A stretch of DNA of 64,000 nucleotides from Shewanella sp. MBTL60-112-B2 (GTDB lineage Bacteria > Pseudomonadota > Gammaproteobacteria > Enterobacterales > Shewanellaceae), in the NCBI RefSeq assembly GCF_019655055.1, contig NZ_BPFA01000005.1, positions 124,001 through 188,000 on the forward strand. The letters run 5' to 3'. Below the pieces are notes generated by a model, which had not been told where the DNA came from, searched no databases, and saw only the letters and a list, made by a program, of their open reading frames with translations. Position numbers and translations under genes: made by a program. This document shows, piece by piece, positions 19,374 to 30,086 of the stretch. The first letter of the stretch is position 1. Every line of letters begins with the position of its first letter.

Positions 19374-19862
19374 CTATCGAACCTTGTACAGACGCCTTAC
19401 ACGACGCAAGACCCAGAAGATCCATGGCCACATTATCAAGCTGGAAATTGCCGGATAGAACAAGCTAATATCAAACACTGCGGATTCGGTGACAAATTGC
19501 ACCCAAAATACCACTAGGTTATAAACTGCGACCTGCATGGCCACCAATAAAGCTTGTTGCCACATAGGGAAATTACGTAAGCGCTGAAAGTGCAGTACCA
19601 CAACATATACTACAACTGACATAGCAAAGGCACGAATACCTAAGGTTGCCCCGAGCAAGATGTCTAGCATCACACCCAGCACCCATGCCGTTAAAATGTT
19701 GTATCTATGCGGTAAGGCCATCGCCCAATAGGTGATAACCAGTAATAGCCAATCTGGACGCCATGCCTCAACCACATCTGGTAAGGGCATGATTTGAAAC
19801 AGCATAGCCACTAATAGACTTAACCAAACAACCCAGCGGCCATTTGCTACATGTAAACTCAT
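19374..19862 (-). CDS. mreD: rod shape-determining protein MreD
   Basis: A 162-residue integral membrane protein with about five hydrophobic helices, the expected size and profile. It overlaps the mreC stop by 4 bases (ATGA). It acts in the elongasome with MreB, MreC, RodA and PBP2. Identification rests on profile, size and position more than on unique motifs. Confidence 0.93.
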   Translation of the reverse strand: MSLHVANGRWVVWLSLLVAMLFQIMPLPDVVEAWRPDWLLLVITYWAMALPHRYNILTAWVLGVMLDILLGATLGIRAFAMSVVVYVVVLHFQRLRNFPMWQQALLVAMQVAVYNLVVFWVQFVTESAVFDISLFYPAISSLIMWPWIFWVLRRVRRLYKVR

Positions 19863-20746
19863 TGAGGTTTCTCCTGACTCGCCTTTATCGCCTCTTCAAC
19901 ACCTTGCGGTGGTATGAGTTCGCCGTCGTCAGATTCAATATCAGGCCAGAGTAATAACAGGTAACGAATTCTGTCTAAGGCCGCTAAAGGCTGAGCGATA
20001 ACGGTAGCGTAATTTTTACCATCATCTTTTTCGACACTCATGACTCGAGCAACGGGATAGCCTTCAGGAAAACGCTTGCCAAGACCTGAGGACACCAACA
20101 GATCGCCGACACGAACGTCGGTACTCTTGGCTACATGCCTTAGCTCCAGTTCATCGAGCACCCCGGTGCCAAATGCCATTAACCGCACATCATTACGGGT
20201 AATTCGTACCGGAATACCATGAGTGGTATCGGAAAGTAATAATACTCGGCTGGTGAGCTCACTCACTTGCACAACCTGTCCTACAACACCTTGAGCGTCA
20301 ACCACAGGTTGGCCAACAAATACGCCGCTACGTGAACCGTGGTTTAGCACCACATATTGACGAAATGGGTCGCTTGCCACTTCCATGACTTCGGCAACCA
20401 CCTTCTTAGCATCCATATGTACTGGAGAGCCAAGTAGTCCACGTAAGCGATCGTTTTCTTGGCGAAGGTGTTCGAAGCGCTGCAAACGTTCGCTCATCAA
20501 CAGTTGATGACGCAATAGCTCTTTATTTTGTTGAGCCAGCATATTGCGAGTAGCGAGACTTTCCGCGGAAAGATCGAGTAAGGCGCCAGGAATATTAGCC
20601 ACATATTGCAAAGGGCTTAAGAGTGAAGAGAGTGAATTACGCACAGGCTCAAGCCTGTCGTTAGCGACAAGCAGGATCACCGACATAATGACTGCCAGTG
20701 TTAATCGAAATTGGTTGGAAATACCGCGAGCAAAAATAGGCTTCAT
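19859..20746 (-). CDS. mreC: rod shape-determining protein MreC
   Basis: 295 residues: an N-terminal membrane helix (about 12-27), a coiled-coil stretch (about 60-105, ending RLRGLLG) and a periplasmic beta domain with GSRSGVFVGQPVVDAQGVVGQV, typical of MreC. It bridges MreB filaments to the wall synthases. It starts 41 bases after mreB; that gap is largely filled by a GC-rich hairpin. Confidence 0.95.
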   Translation of the reverse strand: MKPIFARGISNQFRLTLAVIMSVILLVANDRLEPVRNSLSSLLSPLQYVANIPGALLDLSAESLATRNMLAQQNKELLRHQLLMSERLQRFEHLRQENDRLRGLLGSPVHMDAKKVVAEVMEVASDPFRQYVVLNHGSRSGVFVGQPVVDAQGVVGQVVQVSELTSRVLLLSDTTHGIPVRITRNDVRLMAFGTGVLDELELRHVAKSTDVRVGDLLVSSGLGKRFPEGYPVARVMSVEKDDGKNYATVIAQPLAALDRIRYLLLLWPDIESDDGELIPPQGVEEAIKASQEKPQ

Positions 20747-20755
20747 AACAAACTA

Positions 20756-20779
20756 GGGCGGTGTATTACCGCCCTTTTT
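20756..20779. promoter_or_regulatory. hairpin in the mreB-mreC gap
   Basis: Perfect 7-bp stem GGGCGGT / ACCGCCC (20756-20762, 20768-20774) with a 5-base loop, in the 41-base gap between mreB and mreC. On the minus strand it ends about 10 bases before the mreC start and is followed by a weak T-containing stretch. It could lower mreCD expression relative to mreB by attenuation or by protecting the mRNA end. Confidence 0.6.
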
Positions 20780-20787
20780 AACCGTGG

Positions 20788-21876
<1,089 letters not shown>

Positions 21877-22009
21877 TCAGGTAACTTTATCACGCTTCTT
21901 AAAATCCACAAGACCGCAGAGGTTAACAATTGCTAATGAAACTGTATTTTTTGCGATATAACCGCTAAAGAGCGAGTCAATAACTTATCTCGCCCTCAAT
22001 TACTGACAT

Positions 22010-25000
22010 TTAATTAACTTCTCGCCAGTAAATAATACGATCATGGCCTCGATAGGTACCAAAGTAAGCGGTTGCTCGTGGATCTTGTAAATCGCTACTT
22101 GAGTCAAAACTCCAGTACCACTGCAGCCATTTATCCACATGCTGTTGCAAACCCACTTCACCATCGGTATTCGGTGCAGCGAAATAGATAAAGCTGTTCC
22201 CCAAACCTATTGTGCCAGCTTTACCTGAGCCGCCACTTTGAGTAAAACCTTGCACGCCTTCTAGCCCCACATCGGGAGATAAATGTAATCCAATATCGGC
22301 AGACTCGGTGGCACTGGTGGTATCGAACACTGAGCAGCTGTCAGCCGTATTGGTAAGCCAATGCGCTTCACCATTTACAATGGCAGCCACATATTCGGTG
22401 CCCACATTTAAACGCAGCTCCTCAGACGATGGGCCATAGGCATTTTGCATCACAAAACGGCCGTAGCGCATAGCAAACGAATCGTCTTTAGCGATATCCT
22501 CAAATTCAAAATCACGGCAATTATCGCTGGCGGTATCTCGATAACAAATACCATCTTTATCGGTCACATCATTCTTTGACAACGCAAGATCAAACTGGCC
22601 ACTAAACGACACCGCTGGTGAAGCAGTTCGGGCATAGTGCAGCTTTGCACCGCTCAGGTAAGCGCGCTGGACGCTGTTATCGTCATTAATCGGATAGTAA
22701 TCGACAATCCCGGAGATAGGCGACTCATCTAGCACTTGCAGCGCAGCACCATCCATTGATGTGGCGCCAGAGGTATCACTATAACTGCGATCTAACCACT
22801 GCTTGCCGTGATAGCGCCACCAGTCTCCTATTTGATAATTTCGCGTTTCAGCGCCTGCTTTATTTTTACCGCTGATCGACAACGTTGGCTCACTACCAGA
22901 AATAAAGCCAAATGGCTGGTCCATGTAAGTGAAACTGCCACATTGCATTTCGGGACTAGGTTCGTTCGCGTTAATACTTAAAAAGTAAGGTGAAAAACGG
23001 CCAAATATATCACTACTTGAATTGGCTTCAGGGATCGCGGCCCCTAGGTAGTTCACCTCACCATCGAGAGCAATACTTACAGCACCTACCTCAGAATAGG
23101 TCTGATTGGTCACTTTAAGCGGTGCGCTGTTATTCTTAACAAAGCTCAGTTTTGTACTACCAAGCAAGCCTAGGACGCCATCTTTAGCATCACCATTGGT
23201 AAGTAGTGGCGCCTGTAACACAGGTTGGATATTTAAATCGGTAAACCTAAAGTTCTTAAGGGCTGGGCGATCTTTATAAGGCGTGCCATCGTCGGCTCCA
23301 CACACCGCCTTAACACTCATGTCAAAGTCGTCACCCGCTTTGGCAAATAAGTCACAATTAGCGCCTGTGCAGCCATTTTTACCCGAGGTATTAAAGAAGT
23401 AAAAACCATCAGGCTTAGCCACAAATTGATCACTATGCTCAAGTACCAGCGTCTCGCTAGTACTGCCGTCAGGTGACTCAATGACTTCGGTTAATGTTGC
23501 CGCTAGCTCAACTTTGCCCGCCTCAGGGTAGTTTACATATAGCTGTGCTTTACCATTGGCATCAAAGCGAACCTGCAGTTCCTCACTCGAACCACCCGCT
23601 ATGTCTTTACTGGCTGCTGGAGCGTTAAGGCTGTTAATGGTTAGCTTGGCAGCCTCATTAATCCCGGCGGCATCAGGGGTAATATAATTAAATGCCATCG
23701 AGATGGGTTTAGTTTGATTAGCAAATAACGGCACACATTGAGGGGCTATTGATGTCTCATCTTGCTTAACCGCAAATAACTCGAAGTTGCTGGAGTTTTT
23801 ACAGGCAGTAGAGTCATCAACATCAAAGTATATACCACTGTTTTCAAAGGTTAAATCACACTGCTCATTATCAAACAATTTGTTATCAATATAGCAACTA
23901 TAATCGCCGCTAGGTACAGTATTACCGAGCCCTAGCGTCACAGAGCCTCCTTGTGGGTGCCACACCTCAATATCAGCGCTACCGTTAACGTTTGCGCTGG
24001 TATAGTTACTACCATTTTTAGTCAGAGTCACAAATGCTGGATCACTTAGCAATGAGCTACAAGTAGAGTCGGCACAGGCTTGCACCGTGACTTTTTTCAA
24101 AGCGCAGCTTAACGCCCCCGAACTGAAGTTAATCCGATAATGATTTACCGCCGGAGGCTCGTCTGCGTATTCAAACGCAAAGTAACCGATATTCTCAGCA
24201 AGGTGCATCTGTTCATTATCTCGGCTCTGATCTTCATCAACAGCAAAGCTTACATGATCATTAAAACCCTCTTTTAGGCAACGACGTACCCAACCACCAT
24301 CACCGCCATTACGTTGGTTTTTATTAGCGATTGTTAATGGTTGCCCGGGATAGTCATTTATATATCTATTTGGGAAATCACACTGCTCATATAAATAACG
24401 AGTTCTATTGTCATCGCCATGATTGAGTGCATTATTGACAAATTCATACTGCAGCGAGGTGCCATCGACCTCCATAGTGCCGTCACCTAAACCCGCTACG
24501 TACCCCAACCACTCATGAGTCGTGATAGGTGTACTGATCTCAGACCCTTCTATCGCAATATCAAAAGACTGGCCTTGGCTGTCTACGTTATTAATCGACG
24601 TGGTCATAAAGCGATTATTATTGTGACTCAGCACCTGCCCCAGCATGGCGGGTTTTTCACCGAATTTATGTGGGAAGACTAGGTTCTGGTAACCTCGTCC
24701 TGCTCTACTTAAATTTTTACCTTGGTATCTATCGGTCCACACTTTACCCGCTTGCAGTGCTTTGCCTTTTTCTAAAAAACGATAACCCGGCTCCATAACA
24801 AAGTAATCAATACTGCCCATCGGCTTTTTCAGCTCATAAGGCCAATTTGAATTAATTTGCTGAATTTGTGCAGAGCCGTTATTGAGGTGGTTGACTCTCA
24901 CAGTTGAAGGACGATCACTGTTATCATCGTTATTGGTAATATCTATGGTTGGCATCACCATAATCACTGGCGCTGCAGCGTACGTATTGTTGAAATCAAT

Positions 25001-26452
25001 TGTGGCTAAACCATTACTATCGAGTTCAGCACGGCCAAATTCAAATTGAGGAGCTGGACAAGTTAATAGATTTTCCGCCGGCACTACCTCAAAGTTATTT
25101 TGGTTAGGCTTTTTCCAGAACAGCTTAAACGCTTCATCGTAAAAGGTCTCATGGAACCTAAGCTCAATCTTATGAGTCCCCTGCTCTAATGAAATAGCCC
25201 CTTGGTGGTCATAACAATTACAAATACCATGGACGCCATAAAATCCCGTCACTACTTCACCGTCAATTAACAGCTCAATCGCATCATCACCGTCAATTGC
25301 AAAGGTATACTCTCCAGTCACTGGCACATCAATGTAACCTTCAAAAACCCCGAGATAGAGGTCGTTATCTACCGCGGCACGGCTATGTGGATTAATGTTG
25401 CGGCCACTTTGTTCTAACACAGTTTCAATCGATTCACCGATTTGATTTTCAGTCGTTTTCACTCTGCTGATCAAATCCTCAAACTGGCTGTGACTTTGGG
25501 GACTAACTGCATTTGTACGCCAAGGCCTCGCGTCATAAGTGCGATAAGTGAGCCCTCGAATATTATCTTGCTCAGCTGGACATTGCGGCAAAACAGGCGG
25601 ATTAGGCGGCCTGAGATCACAATTTGGCACCAGATCAATCAAATGCGATCTTGCATCAAATACCACTCGAGATTGATTCGCCATCGAAATATAGTTACCC
25701 GTAAGTGCTCCTTCAACATCCGCACCATAGCTGAGCACCAAGTTATGCTCTGATAAAATGTGGCCACGGACGTAAGAGTTAGTCGCTAACTCTATATCGC
25801 CATAGCCGTAGAGCACAAAAAGCTCTGAACGGTAGGGGTATAAACGGTTATATTGCACAAACCGATTGTTTACAAAAAAAGCAACCAAGCCATCTGTCGG
25901 CCACTCCACATTAACACCGCTTAAAATAGTTAAGCTCTCTATCCAGTATTGACCAGGCTCCAATTCCAAGGTGCCAGACTCCATATACAGAGATTTAAGT
26001 CGATAAATCCCCGAGCCATTTTGAGAGGTAAATTTAACTTTATTCCCTCTGGAGAAAATACTGTCATACTCACCTTCCGCCACAGTAATAATGTTATTCA
26101 CAGCATCGGATGGACCCAGATCTTTGTTGCTAGTTGAACGGCATTGCTCAAAAGGAATTCTGTCGCTAGGTAAACCAGCTAAAAAATGACCGGACTTACA
26201 CTTTTTGGGGTTACCATTGCTTGGGTAACAGGATTTATCATGGTCATCGACGCGGTAACTCGGCAATTGCCCCCGCATAGGGGCATTGTCGAGCCGAGAG
26301 CCATCATGAAAACGAAGTAAGCTTGAACTTTGATAACCATTAGTACCCTCAGGAAAAGTGTCGCGCCAATCCGCCGCTGATGCAGTGCCGATGGACAACA
26401 CTGATAGGAAGCTAATCAACAAAAATTGCATTAAACGAGCCATGTTAATCAC
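22010..26452 (-). CDS. mshQ: MSHA biogenesis protein MshQ (PA14 / DUF6701 protein)
   Basis: A 1480-residue secreted protein, last gene of the msh locus. A signal peptide (about residues 5-26) is followed by a beta-rich region (about 150-270) and a PA14-like domain (about 295-465, with EYTFAIDGDDAIELLIDGE and a KLFWKKPN end). After this comes a segment starting FEFGRAELDSNG that resembles H-type lectin or sandwich domains, and a long C-terminal region typical of MshQ (DUF6701). Many cysteines suggest disulfides. The GTG start has GGAGG 9 bases upstream and overlaps mshP by 8 bases. Probably a pilus-tip or secreted adhesin-like component; direct function is not established. Confidence 0.88.
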   Translation of the reverse strand: MINMARLMQFLLISFLSVLSIGTASAADWRDTFPEGTNGYQSSSLLRFHDGSRLDNAPMRGQLPSYRVDDHDKSCYPSNGNPKKCKSGHFLAGLPSDRIPFEQCRSTSNKDLGPSDAVNNIITVAEGEYDSIFSRGNKVKFTSQNGSGIYRLKSLYMESGTLELEPGQYWIESLTILSGVNVEWPTDGLVAFFVNNRFVQYNRLYPYRSELFVLYGYGDIELATNSYVRGHILSEHNLVLSYGADVEGALTGNYISMANQSRVVFDARSHLIDLVPNCDLRPPNPPVLPQCPAEQDNIRGLTYRTYDARPWRTNAVSPQSHSQFEDLISRVKTTENQIGESIETVLEQSGRNINPHSRAAVDNDLYLGVFEGYIDVPVTGEYTFAIDGDDAIELLIDGEVVTGFYGVHGICNCYDHQGAISLEQGTHKIELRFHETFYDEAFKLFWKKPNQNNFEVVPAENLLTCPAPQFEFGRAELDSNGLATIDFNNTYAAAPVIMVMPTIDITNNDDNSDRPSTVRVNHLNNGSAQIQQINSNWPYELKKPMGSIDYFVMEPGYRFLEKGKALQAGKVWTDRYQGKNLSRAGRGYQNLVFPHKFGEKPAMLGQVLSHNNNRFMTTSINNVDSQGQSFDIAIEGSEISTPITTHEWLGYVAGLGDGTMEVDGTSLQYEFVNNALNHGDDNRTRYLYEQCDFPNRYINDYPGQPLTIANKNQRNGGDGGWVRRCLKEGFNDHVSFAVDEDQSRDNEQMHLAENIGYFAFEYADEPPAVNHYRINFSSGALSCALKKVTVQACADSTCSSLLSDPAFVTLTKNGSNYTSANVNGSADIEVWHPQGGSVTLGLGNTVPSGDYSCYIDNKLFDNEQCDLTFENSGIYFDVDDSTACKNSSNFELFAVKQDETSIAPQCVPLFANQTKPISMAFNYITPDAAGINEAAKLTINSLNAPAASKDIAGGSSEELQVRFDANGKAQLYVNYPEAGKVELAATLTEVIESPDGSTSETLVLEHSDQFVAKPDGFYFFNTSGKNGCTGANCDLFAKAGDDFDMSVKAVCGADDGTPYKDRPALKNFRFTDLNIQPVLQAPLLTNGDAKDGVLGLLGSTKLSFVKNNSAPLKVTNQTYSEVGAVSIALDGEVNYLGAAIPEANSSSDIFGRFSPYFLSINANEPSPEMQCGSFTYMDQPFGFISGSEPTLSISGKNKAGAETRNYQIGDWWRYHGKQWLDRSYSDTSGATSMDGAALQVLDESPISGIVDYYPINDDNSVQRAYLSGAKLHYARTASPAVSFSGQFDLALSKNDVTDKDGICYRDTASDNCRDFEFEDIAKDDSFAMRYGRFVMQNAYGPSSEELRLNVGTEYVAAIVNGEAHWLTNTADSCSVFDTTSATESADIGLHLSPDVGLEGVQGFTQSGGSGKAGTIGLGNSFIYFAAPNTDGEVGLQQHVDKWLQWYWSFDSSSDLQDPRATAYFGTYRGHDRIIYWREVN

Positions 26453-26945
26453 GGGCTTCGACCTCCACCTTGCGGCTCACTCGAATACAGCTAGCATCGC
26501 TATCGCTGCCAGAATCACACTCACCACTGCTGCAGGTTGCAGTGCTGGTAATCAAATATTGGGTCATCTTGTTTTGTGATGAATTGGTGGTTGTAGCCGA
26601 GCAGGTCATCAGCACTTCGCAACCATGAAAGCCGACAAGACCTGTGTCATTGCCGATTTCCCAGAGTGGTGGGTTACTACAACTTCCAGTACTTCCATCG
26701 ACAGGGAATAGAGTCGCTAAGGCGCGATCTGCGCCGCTATTAGCTGCAGCAAACGCTCTAGTGCCCCACACTTCGATACTGATCTCTTGATCGGCATCAT
26801 CAAGCACATTGATCAGCGTCGCAGCCAGTAGAAACATCACTGTGATAATAAATACACCTATCACTAAGGCGCTCCCCCTTTGCTTAGAGCGATGGGATAT
26901 TTTGCTCACTTGGCTATTGAGAGAAATCACTGGATTAAGGAACAT
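26445..26945 (-). CDS. mshP: MSHA biogenesis protein MshP (PilX-like minor pilin)
   Basis: 166 residues with a short charged leader (to about residue 24, SKQRG) followed by SALVIGVFIITVMFLLAATLI, a PilX-like N-terminal helix. Several cysteines occur in the globular part. It lacks a classical FTLIE motif, as is usual for PilX/MshP proteins. It overlaps mshO by 11 bases and mshQ by 8. Confidence 0.88.
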   Translation of the reverse strand: MFLNPVISLNSQVSKISHRSKQRGSALVIGVFIITVMFLLAATLINVLDDADQEISIEVWGTRAFAAANSGADRALATLFPVDGSTGSCSNPPLWEIGNDTGLVGFHGCEVLMTCSATTTNSSQNKMTQYLITSTATCSSGECDSGSDSDASCIRVSRKVEVEARD

Positions 26946-27819
26946 TGATCACCTGCACTTGATGATGATATTGAAAACTCTGTCCTTGTACATCGAACAG
27001 CGGATTTAGATGCACCATAGCATTATTTCTCAGCGTTCCTGGGGTATACGCAATAGGACTGTTGTTACCTATGGTATTGACAATATTTTCAGCCATCAGC
27101 ACTCCTGTACCCATATCATTAGGCGCAGGCTGTAGGTTTGGGTGATTAAAGCCGTAACCCCCATAGCGCTTTAATAAGCTTAACTCTGTAGTCACTTGCT
27201 CAAAGCAGTAACTCACCGCACCTTGAACACCAAAGTAACGCTGCCTAGGCGAAGCCTCATCGAAACGCACTGCACGGCCAAAATCGATTGTAAGCTCATT
27301 GGTTGTGGCGTTCGCTGTAACACTGTCAATACTAAACAGCTTGCCTTGTGTTCTTATCGCTGAGGTATAAACATCGGCTGGCGTGAGCGGGTAAATCAGT
27401 AAAAATTGATCTGCAGTTAAAGATGCGCTGGCACTGGATTGCATCGCTGTACCACTACTAGCAGCTGCTGCAGGCGCTATCGGCATCTCTATATAGGATG
27501 CGCTCGAAATAATCGGCATCATCTCAATGCATTGCCAAGCACCATCACCACTATCTCGCACCCGAATACTGTTTGGCACGGCGTTACGCAGCTCCCGAGT
27601 CATACGCTCTATGGCAAAACGGCTTTGACTCATCACTTGATCGACTGATGTGGCATCAATAAAGATGCGTGTGCCAAAAATTAGAAAACTACTCACACCT
27701 AGTACCAATACCCCAAGGATGATAATAACGGTAACCATCTCGACTAAGGTGAAGCCCTTAGACTTAAGCTGTTTAAGCTGATTCAATGACCTAGAAGCAG
27801 GACGTATTAACGCATTCAT
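26935..27819 (-). CDS. mshO: MSHA minor pilin MshO
   Basis: 294 residues. Prepilin leader ending SKG, then FTLVEMVTVIIILGVLVLGV; cleavage is expected after Gly22. The long globular part, about 250 residues, fits a large minor pilin like PilW/MshO. The start overlaps the mshD stop by one base (TAATG). Confidence 0.92.
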   Translation of the reverse strand: MNALIRPASRSLNQLKQLKSKGFTLVEMVTVIIILGVLVLGVSSFLIFGTRIFIDATSVDQVMSQSRFAIERMTRELRNAVPNSIRVRDSGDGAWQCIEMMPIISSASYIEMPIAPAAAASSGTAMQSSASASLTADQFLLIYPLTPADVYTSAIRTQGKLFSIDSVTANATTNELTIDFGRAVRFDEASPRQRYFGVQGAVSYCFEQVTTELSLLKRYGGYGFNHPNLQPAPNDMGTGVLMAENIVNTIGNNSPIAYTPGTLRNNAMVHLNPLFDVQGQSFQYHHQVQVINVP

Positions 27820-28394
27820 TAATAGTTACTCCTAATCGCATTGAAGGTCATCACCTCACCTTTTGGTGTCGTGATGTCGATAGTGACTAACTTAGTGTTG
27901 AGGCTTGGTAAATCGTTATATTCAACCTTAACCAATAACTTATAATTGATGTAACGCTGAGCGTAGGTCTCACTACTGTTGAGCATAGGGCTGTTAATTG
28001 TCAGCCCATTGTAATCATCGACATCGTTATAGTTATTACGCGTCTCTTCTATACCATTAATCTTATCTGGGCCAAGGTCTTTCTTATCGGTACAATCCTC
28101 TCCAGCGGGCAAGCCTAAGCTAGGCTTCGCTGGTGCGCCACAGGCGGGGACGCCACCGTTGGCATTGGTATTCTGGTCATAACGTTTACCCCAGATCTCA
28201 TTCAAAATTGAGTGAGCTAACTCTGCTGAGCGCACCCTATGTAGCGTATCTGCCGCACGCTCTGCCTGCGGAAATAACATGGTGCTGAGCAAAACGAAGG
28301 CGATACTGATCACTACCATACCCACGACGAGCTCGATTAGAGTAAAGCCTTTTTGAGCTTGCCACTTTTTGGCTGACAATCTATTGCCCATCAT
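27819..28394 (-). CDS. mshD: MSHA minor pilin MshD
   Basis: About 191 residues. The open frame extends to 28481 with a Val-rich, non-pilin N-terminus; the tandem ATGs at 28394/28391 have GAAGG 9 bases upstream and give a short leader MMGNRLSAKKWQAQKG before [20 protein letters not shown], so this start is preferred. It overlaps the mshC stop by 14 bases. PilV/MshD-like minor pilin. Confidence 0.9.
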   Translation of the reverse strand: MMGNRLSAKKWQAQKGFTLIELVVGMVVISIAFVLLSTMLFPQAERAADTLHRVRSAELAHSILNEIWGKRYDQNTNANGGVPACGAPAKPSLGLPAGEDCTDKKDLGPDKINGIEETRNNYNDVDDYNGLTINSPMLNSSETYAQRYINYKLLVKVEYNDLPSLNTKLVTIDITTPKGEVMTFNAIRSNY

Positions 28395-28857
28395 GGATAT
28401 AACCTTCAGATTCAATCGCAATAAACAGTGTTTCATCGGCGATGACACTGATACAGTTGCCACTACAACGACTACCGTCAACTATCGGCACGCCTTGAAG
28501 GTTAAACTCAATATTAAAATTGCTGGCGCCACCATTAAGCAAAGCTAGACTTGCGCCGCCTTGAAACGCTTGTAGCGCATCGGTGCGCACTGGCGTGCCA
28601 GAACATCCGCCATTAAAACGAGAAACTTGGTAATGGCTGTCGGTAACCGATAAACGATAGCAGCGATCTTGATTGTTCATCGCCATGATCTGCACCTTAC
28701 GCAGCTCACTAATAAATTCATCTTGCAAAGTAAAAGCGCTGTAACTAGAAGAGGTCAGCAAGCGAGGAATAACCACCACAGCAAGAATGGCAATAAGGAT
28801 TATCGTGGTAACCAGCTCCACTAATGTAAAGCCTGCGTGTCGCTGCACTCTATGCAT
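28381..28857 (-). CDS. mshC: MSHA minor pilin MshC
   Basis: 158 residues with leader MHRVQRHAG then FTLVELVTTIILIAILAVVVI, and a small globular part with three or four cysteines (QDRCYRL, GGCSGTP, RCSGNC). GspH/FimT-like fold expected. It is first in the mshCDOPQ group, which begins after the terminator that follows the major pilin genes, so it may depend on read-through or its own promoter. Confidence 0.9.
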   Translation of the reverse strand: MHRVQRHAGFTLVELVTTIILIAILAVVVIPRLLTSSSYSAFTLQDEFISELRKVQIMAMNNQDRCYRLSVTDSHYQVSRFNGGCSGTPVRTDALQAFQGGASLALLNGGASNFNIEFNLQGVPIVDGSRCSGNCISVIADETLFIAIESEGYIHDGQ

Positions 28858-28890
28858 TGAACTTCCTAATTGATTCAGCAGTGTTTAGCT

Positions 28891-28913
28891 TAGGTCCTAG
28901 GTCCTAGGTCCTA
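28891..28913. repeat. three tandem 7-bp repeats upstream of mshC
   Basis: TAGGTCC is repeated three times in direct succession (28891-28911) and followed by TA. It lies 34-56 bases upstream of the mshC start, between it and the pilin terminator; each junction forms CCTAGG. It may be a slippage-prone site or a regulator binding site. Confidence 0.6.
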
Positions 28914-28986
28914 CAAATTCTTAAACCTAATTTTCCAACAGTTTAATAATTATGGCAAATAAAGCTAGTAGTTACGCCCTAGATAC

Positions 28987-29015
28987 AAAAAAGGCCTGCG
29001 AGGCAGGCCTTTTTT
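28987..29015. terminator. terminator after the mshA gene cluster
   Basis: A perfect 13-base inverted repeat (28987-28999 with 29003-29015, GGCCTGC core) has a GAG loop and A/T runs on both sides. It lies 13 bases after the stop of the third pilin gene, so most pilin transcripts should end here, keeping mshCDOPQ expression lower. Confidence 0.9.
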
Positions 29016-29028
29016 AATAGAGACTAAT

Positions 29029-29508
29029 CTAACACTGGTCTGCTGTTGGCATAGTGCCGTATACAGGTGGTGTAGTCGCATCTTTAGCTTGTGTGTAAAT
29101 AAATTTACAGTCTGTGGGTGCATCCTTTGGAGATATAGCTATCGAAGGAGCATCAGCGGCATCACCACCTGTAACAGGTGTAAATTTCCAATCAGTTGCC
29201 GTGATTTCTAATGCTTCTAGTAGCTCACTTTCTTTTGCCTGCACATAACCATACTGCAAAGTCACATCGCCAACCTTTGGAGGATTGCTCGTGTCAGTCG
29301 CTGCATTCTTTTCAAAACCGCCAATCGCCGCTTTCGAGTAATAAAGCGAGTTAGCGCCCTGAATTGCAGCCTTCACTCCCTGCAGCGTTGACAAACGGGC
29401 ATCGCCTTGTAGGTTGATAAACTTAGGCGCTGCAGTAACCGCTAAGATACCTAGAATGATGATCACAACCACTAATTCGATTAGGGTAAAACCATTTTGC
29501 TTTTGCAT
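29029..29508 (-). CDS. mshA: MSHA major-pilin-like protein, copy 3 (divergent)
   Basis: About 159 residues, third of three tandem MshA-type pilins. Leader MQKQNG then [20 protein letters not shown]. The frame opens at 29514 (MK-), but using ATG 29508 restores the same six-residue leader and the same 8-base distance to AAGAGA as copy 2. The N-terminal helix matches copies 1 and 2; from about residue 35 it diverges (QGDARLSTLQ, SLYYSKAAIGG). A C-terminal cysteine pair (DCKFIYTQ ... DQC) forms the expected D-loop. Confidence 0.88.
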   Translation of the reverse strand: MQKQNGFTLIELVVVIIILGILAVTAAPKFINLQGDARLSTLQGVKAAIQGANSLYYSKAAIGGFEKNAATDTSNPPKVGDVTLQYGYVQAKESELLEALEITATDWKFTPVTGGDAADAPSIAISPKDAPTDCKFIYTQAKDATTPPVYGTMPTADQC

Positions 29509-29534
29509 TTTCATTTTCTCTTAAACAGGTCCGA

Positions 29535-30062
29535 TTAACAGCCAGTGTCTGTAATTAGGTAAGTAGGCACAGTGTTAGCATCTGCAGCTTGTGTGTATAC
29601 CAGTTGACAAGACTTGGCACCTGCAGCTACTGGGGCACCATTTTGGGTGATAGTAATCGTGCCTGCATCGGTGTCTTCATCAACTTTCCACTCATTGGTA
29701 TCTGCAGTACCAAAATCGGCATCGATAGCGTTGTTGAACTCTGTTGCAGTCGCCTGTAGGTAACCAAAGTTAGTTTTAGCTTTCAGATCAGTACCAATAT
29801 CCACACCACCATTTACATCATCAGGCTTTGTAGCATCGCCAGTCCAGGCTGTTGCCGCTTTCTTCTCCGCACCAGCCAAGGCTGCTTTGGCGAACACTAG
29901 ACCGTTAGCGCCTTGAATGGCGCCTTTAACACCTTGCAGCGCAGAAGCACGTGCATCGCTTTGTAGATTGATAAATTTAGGCGCTGCAGTCACAGCCAAA
30001 ATACCTAGAATAATAATCACAACCACTAACTCGATTAGGGTAAAACCGTTTTGCTTTTGCAT
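29535..30062 (-). CDS. mshA: MSHA major-pilin-like protein, copy 2
   Basis: About 175 residues, starting MQKQNG with cleavage before FTLIELVVV. The first 64 residues are identical to copy 1, while the remaining globular part differs strongly. The C-terminal disulfide pair is SCQLVYTQ ... DTGC. Ribosome site AAGAGA lies 8 bases upstream. It is separated from copies 1 and 3 by only 24 and 26 bases, so the three are co-transcribed. Which copy forms the main fibre cannot be told from sequence. Confidence 0.92.
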   Translation of the reverse strand: MQKQNGFTLIELVVVIIILGILAVTAAPKFINLQSDARASALQGVKGAIQGANGLVFAKAALAGAEKKAATAWTGDATKPDDVNGGVDIGTDLKAKTNFGYLQATATEFNNAIDADFGTADTNEWKVDEDTDAGTITITQNGAPVAAGAKSCQLVYTQAADANTVPTYLITDTGC

Positions 30063-30086
30063 TTGATATTTCTCTTAAAGGTGAGA

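Noticed and set aside
28395..28481. Upstream extension of MshD with a Val-rich N-terminus
   Set aside because: It lies inside mshC and would give an overlong, atypical prepilin leader; ATG 28394 fits better.
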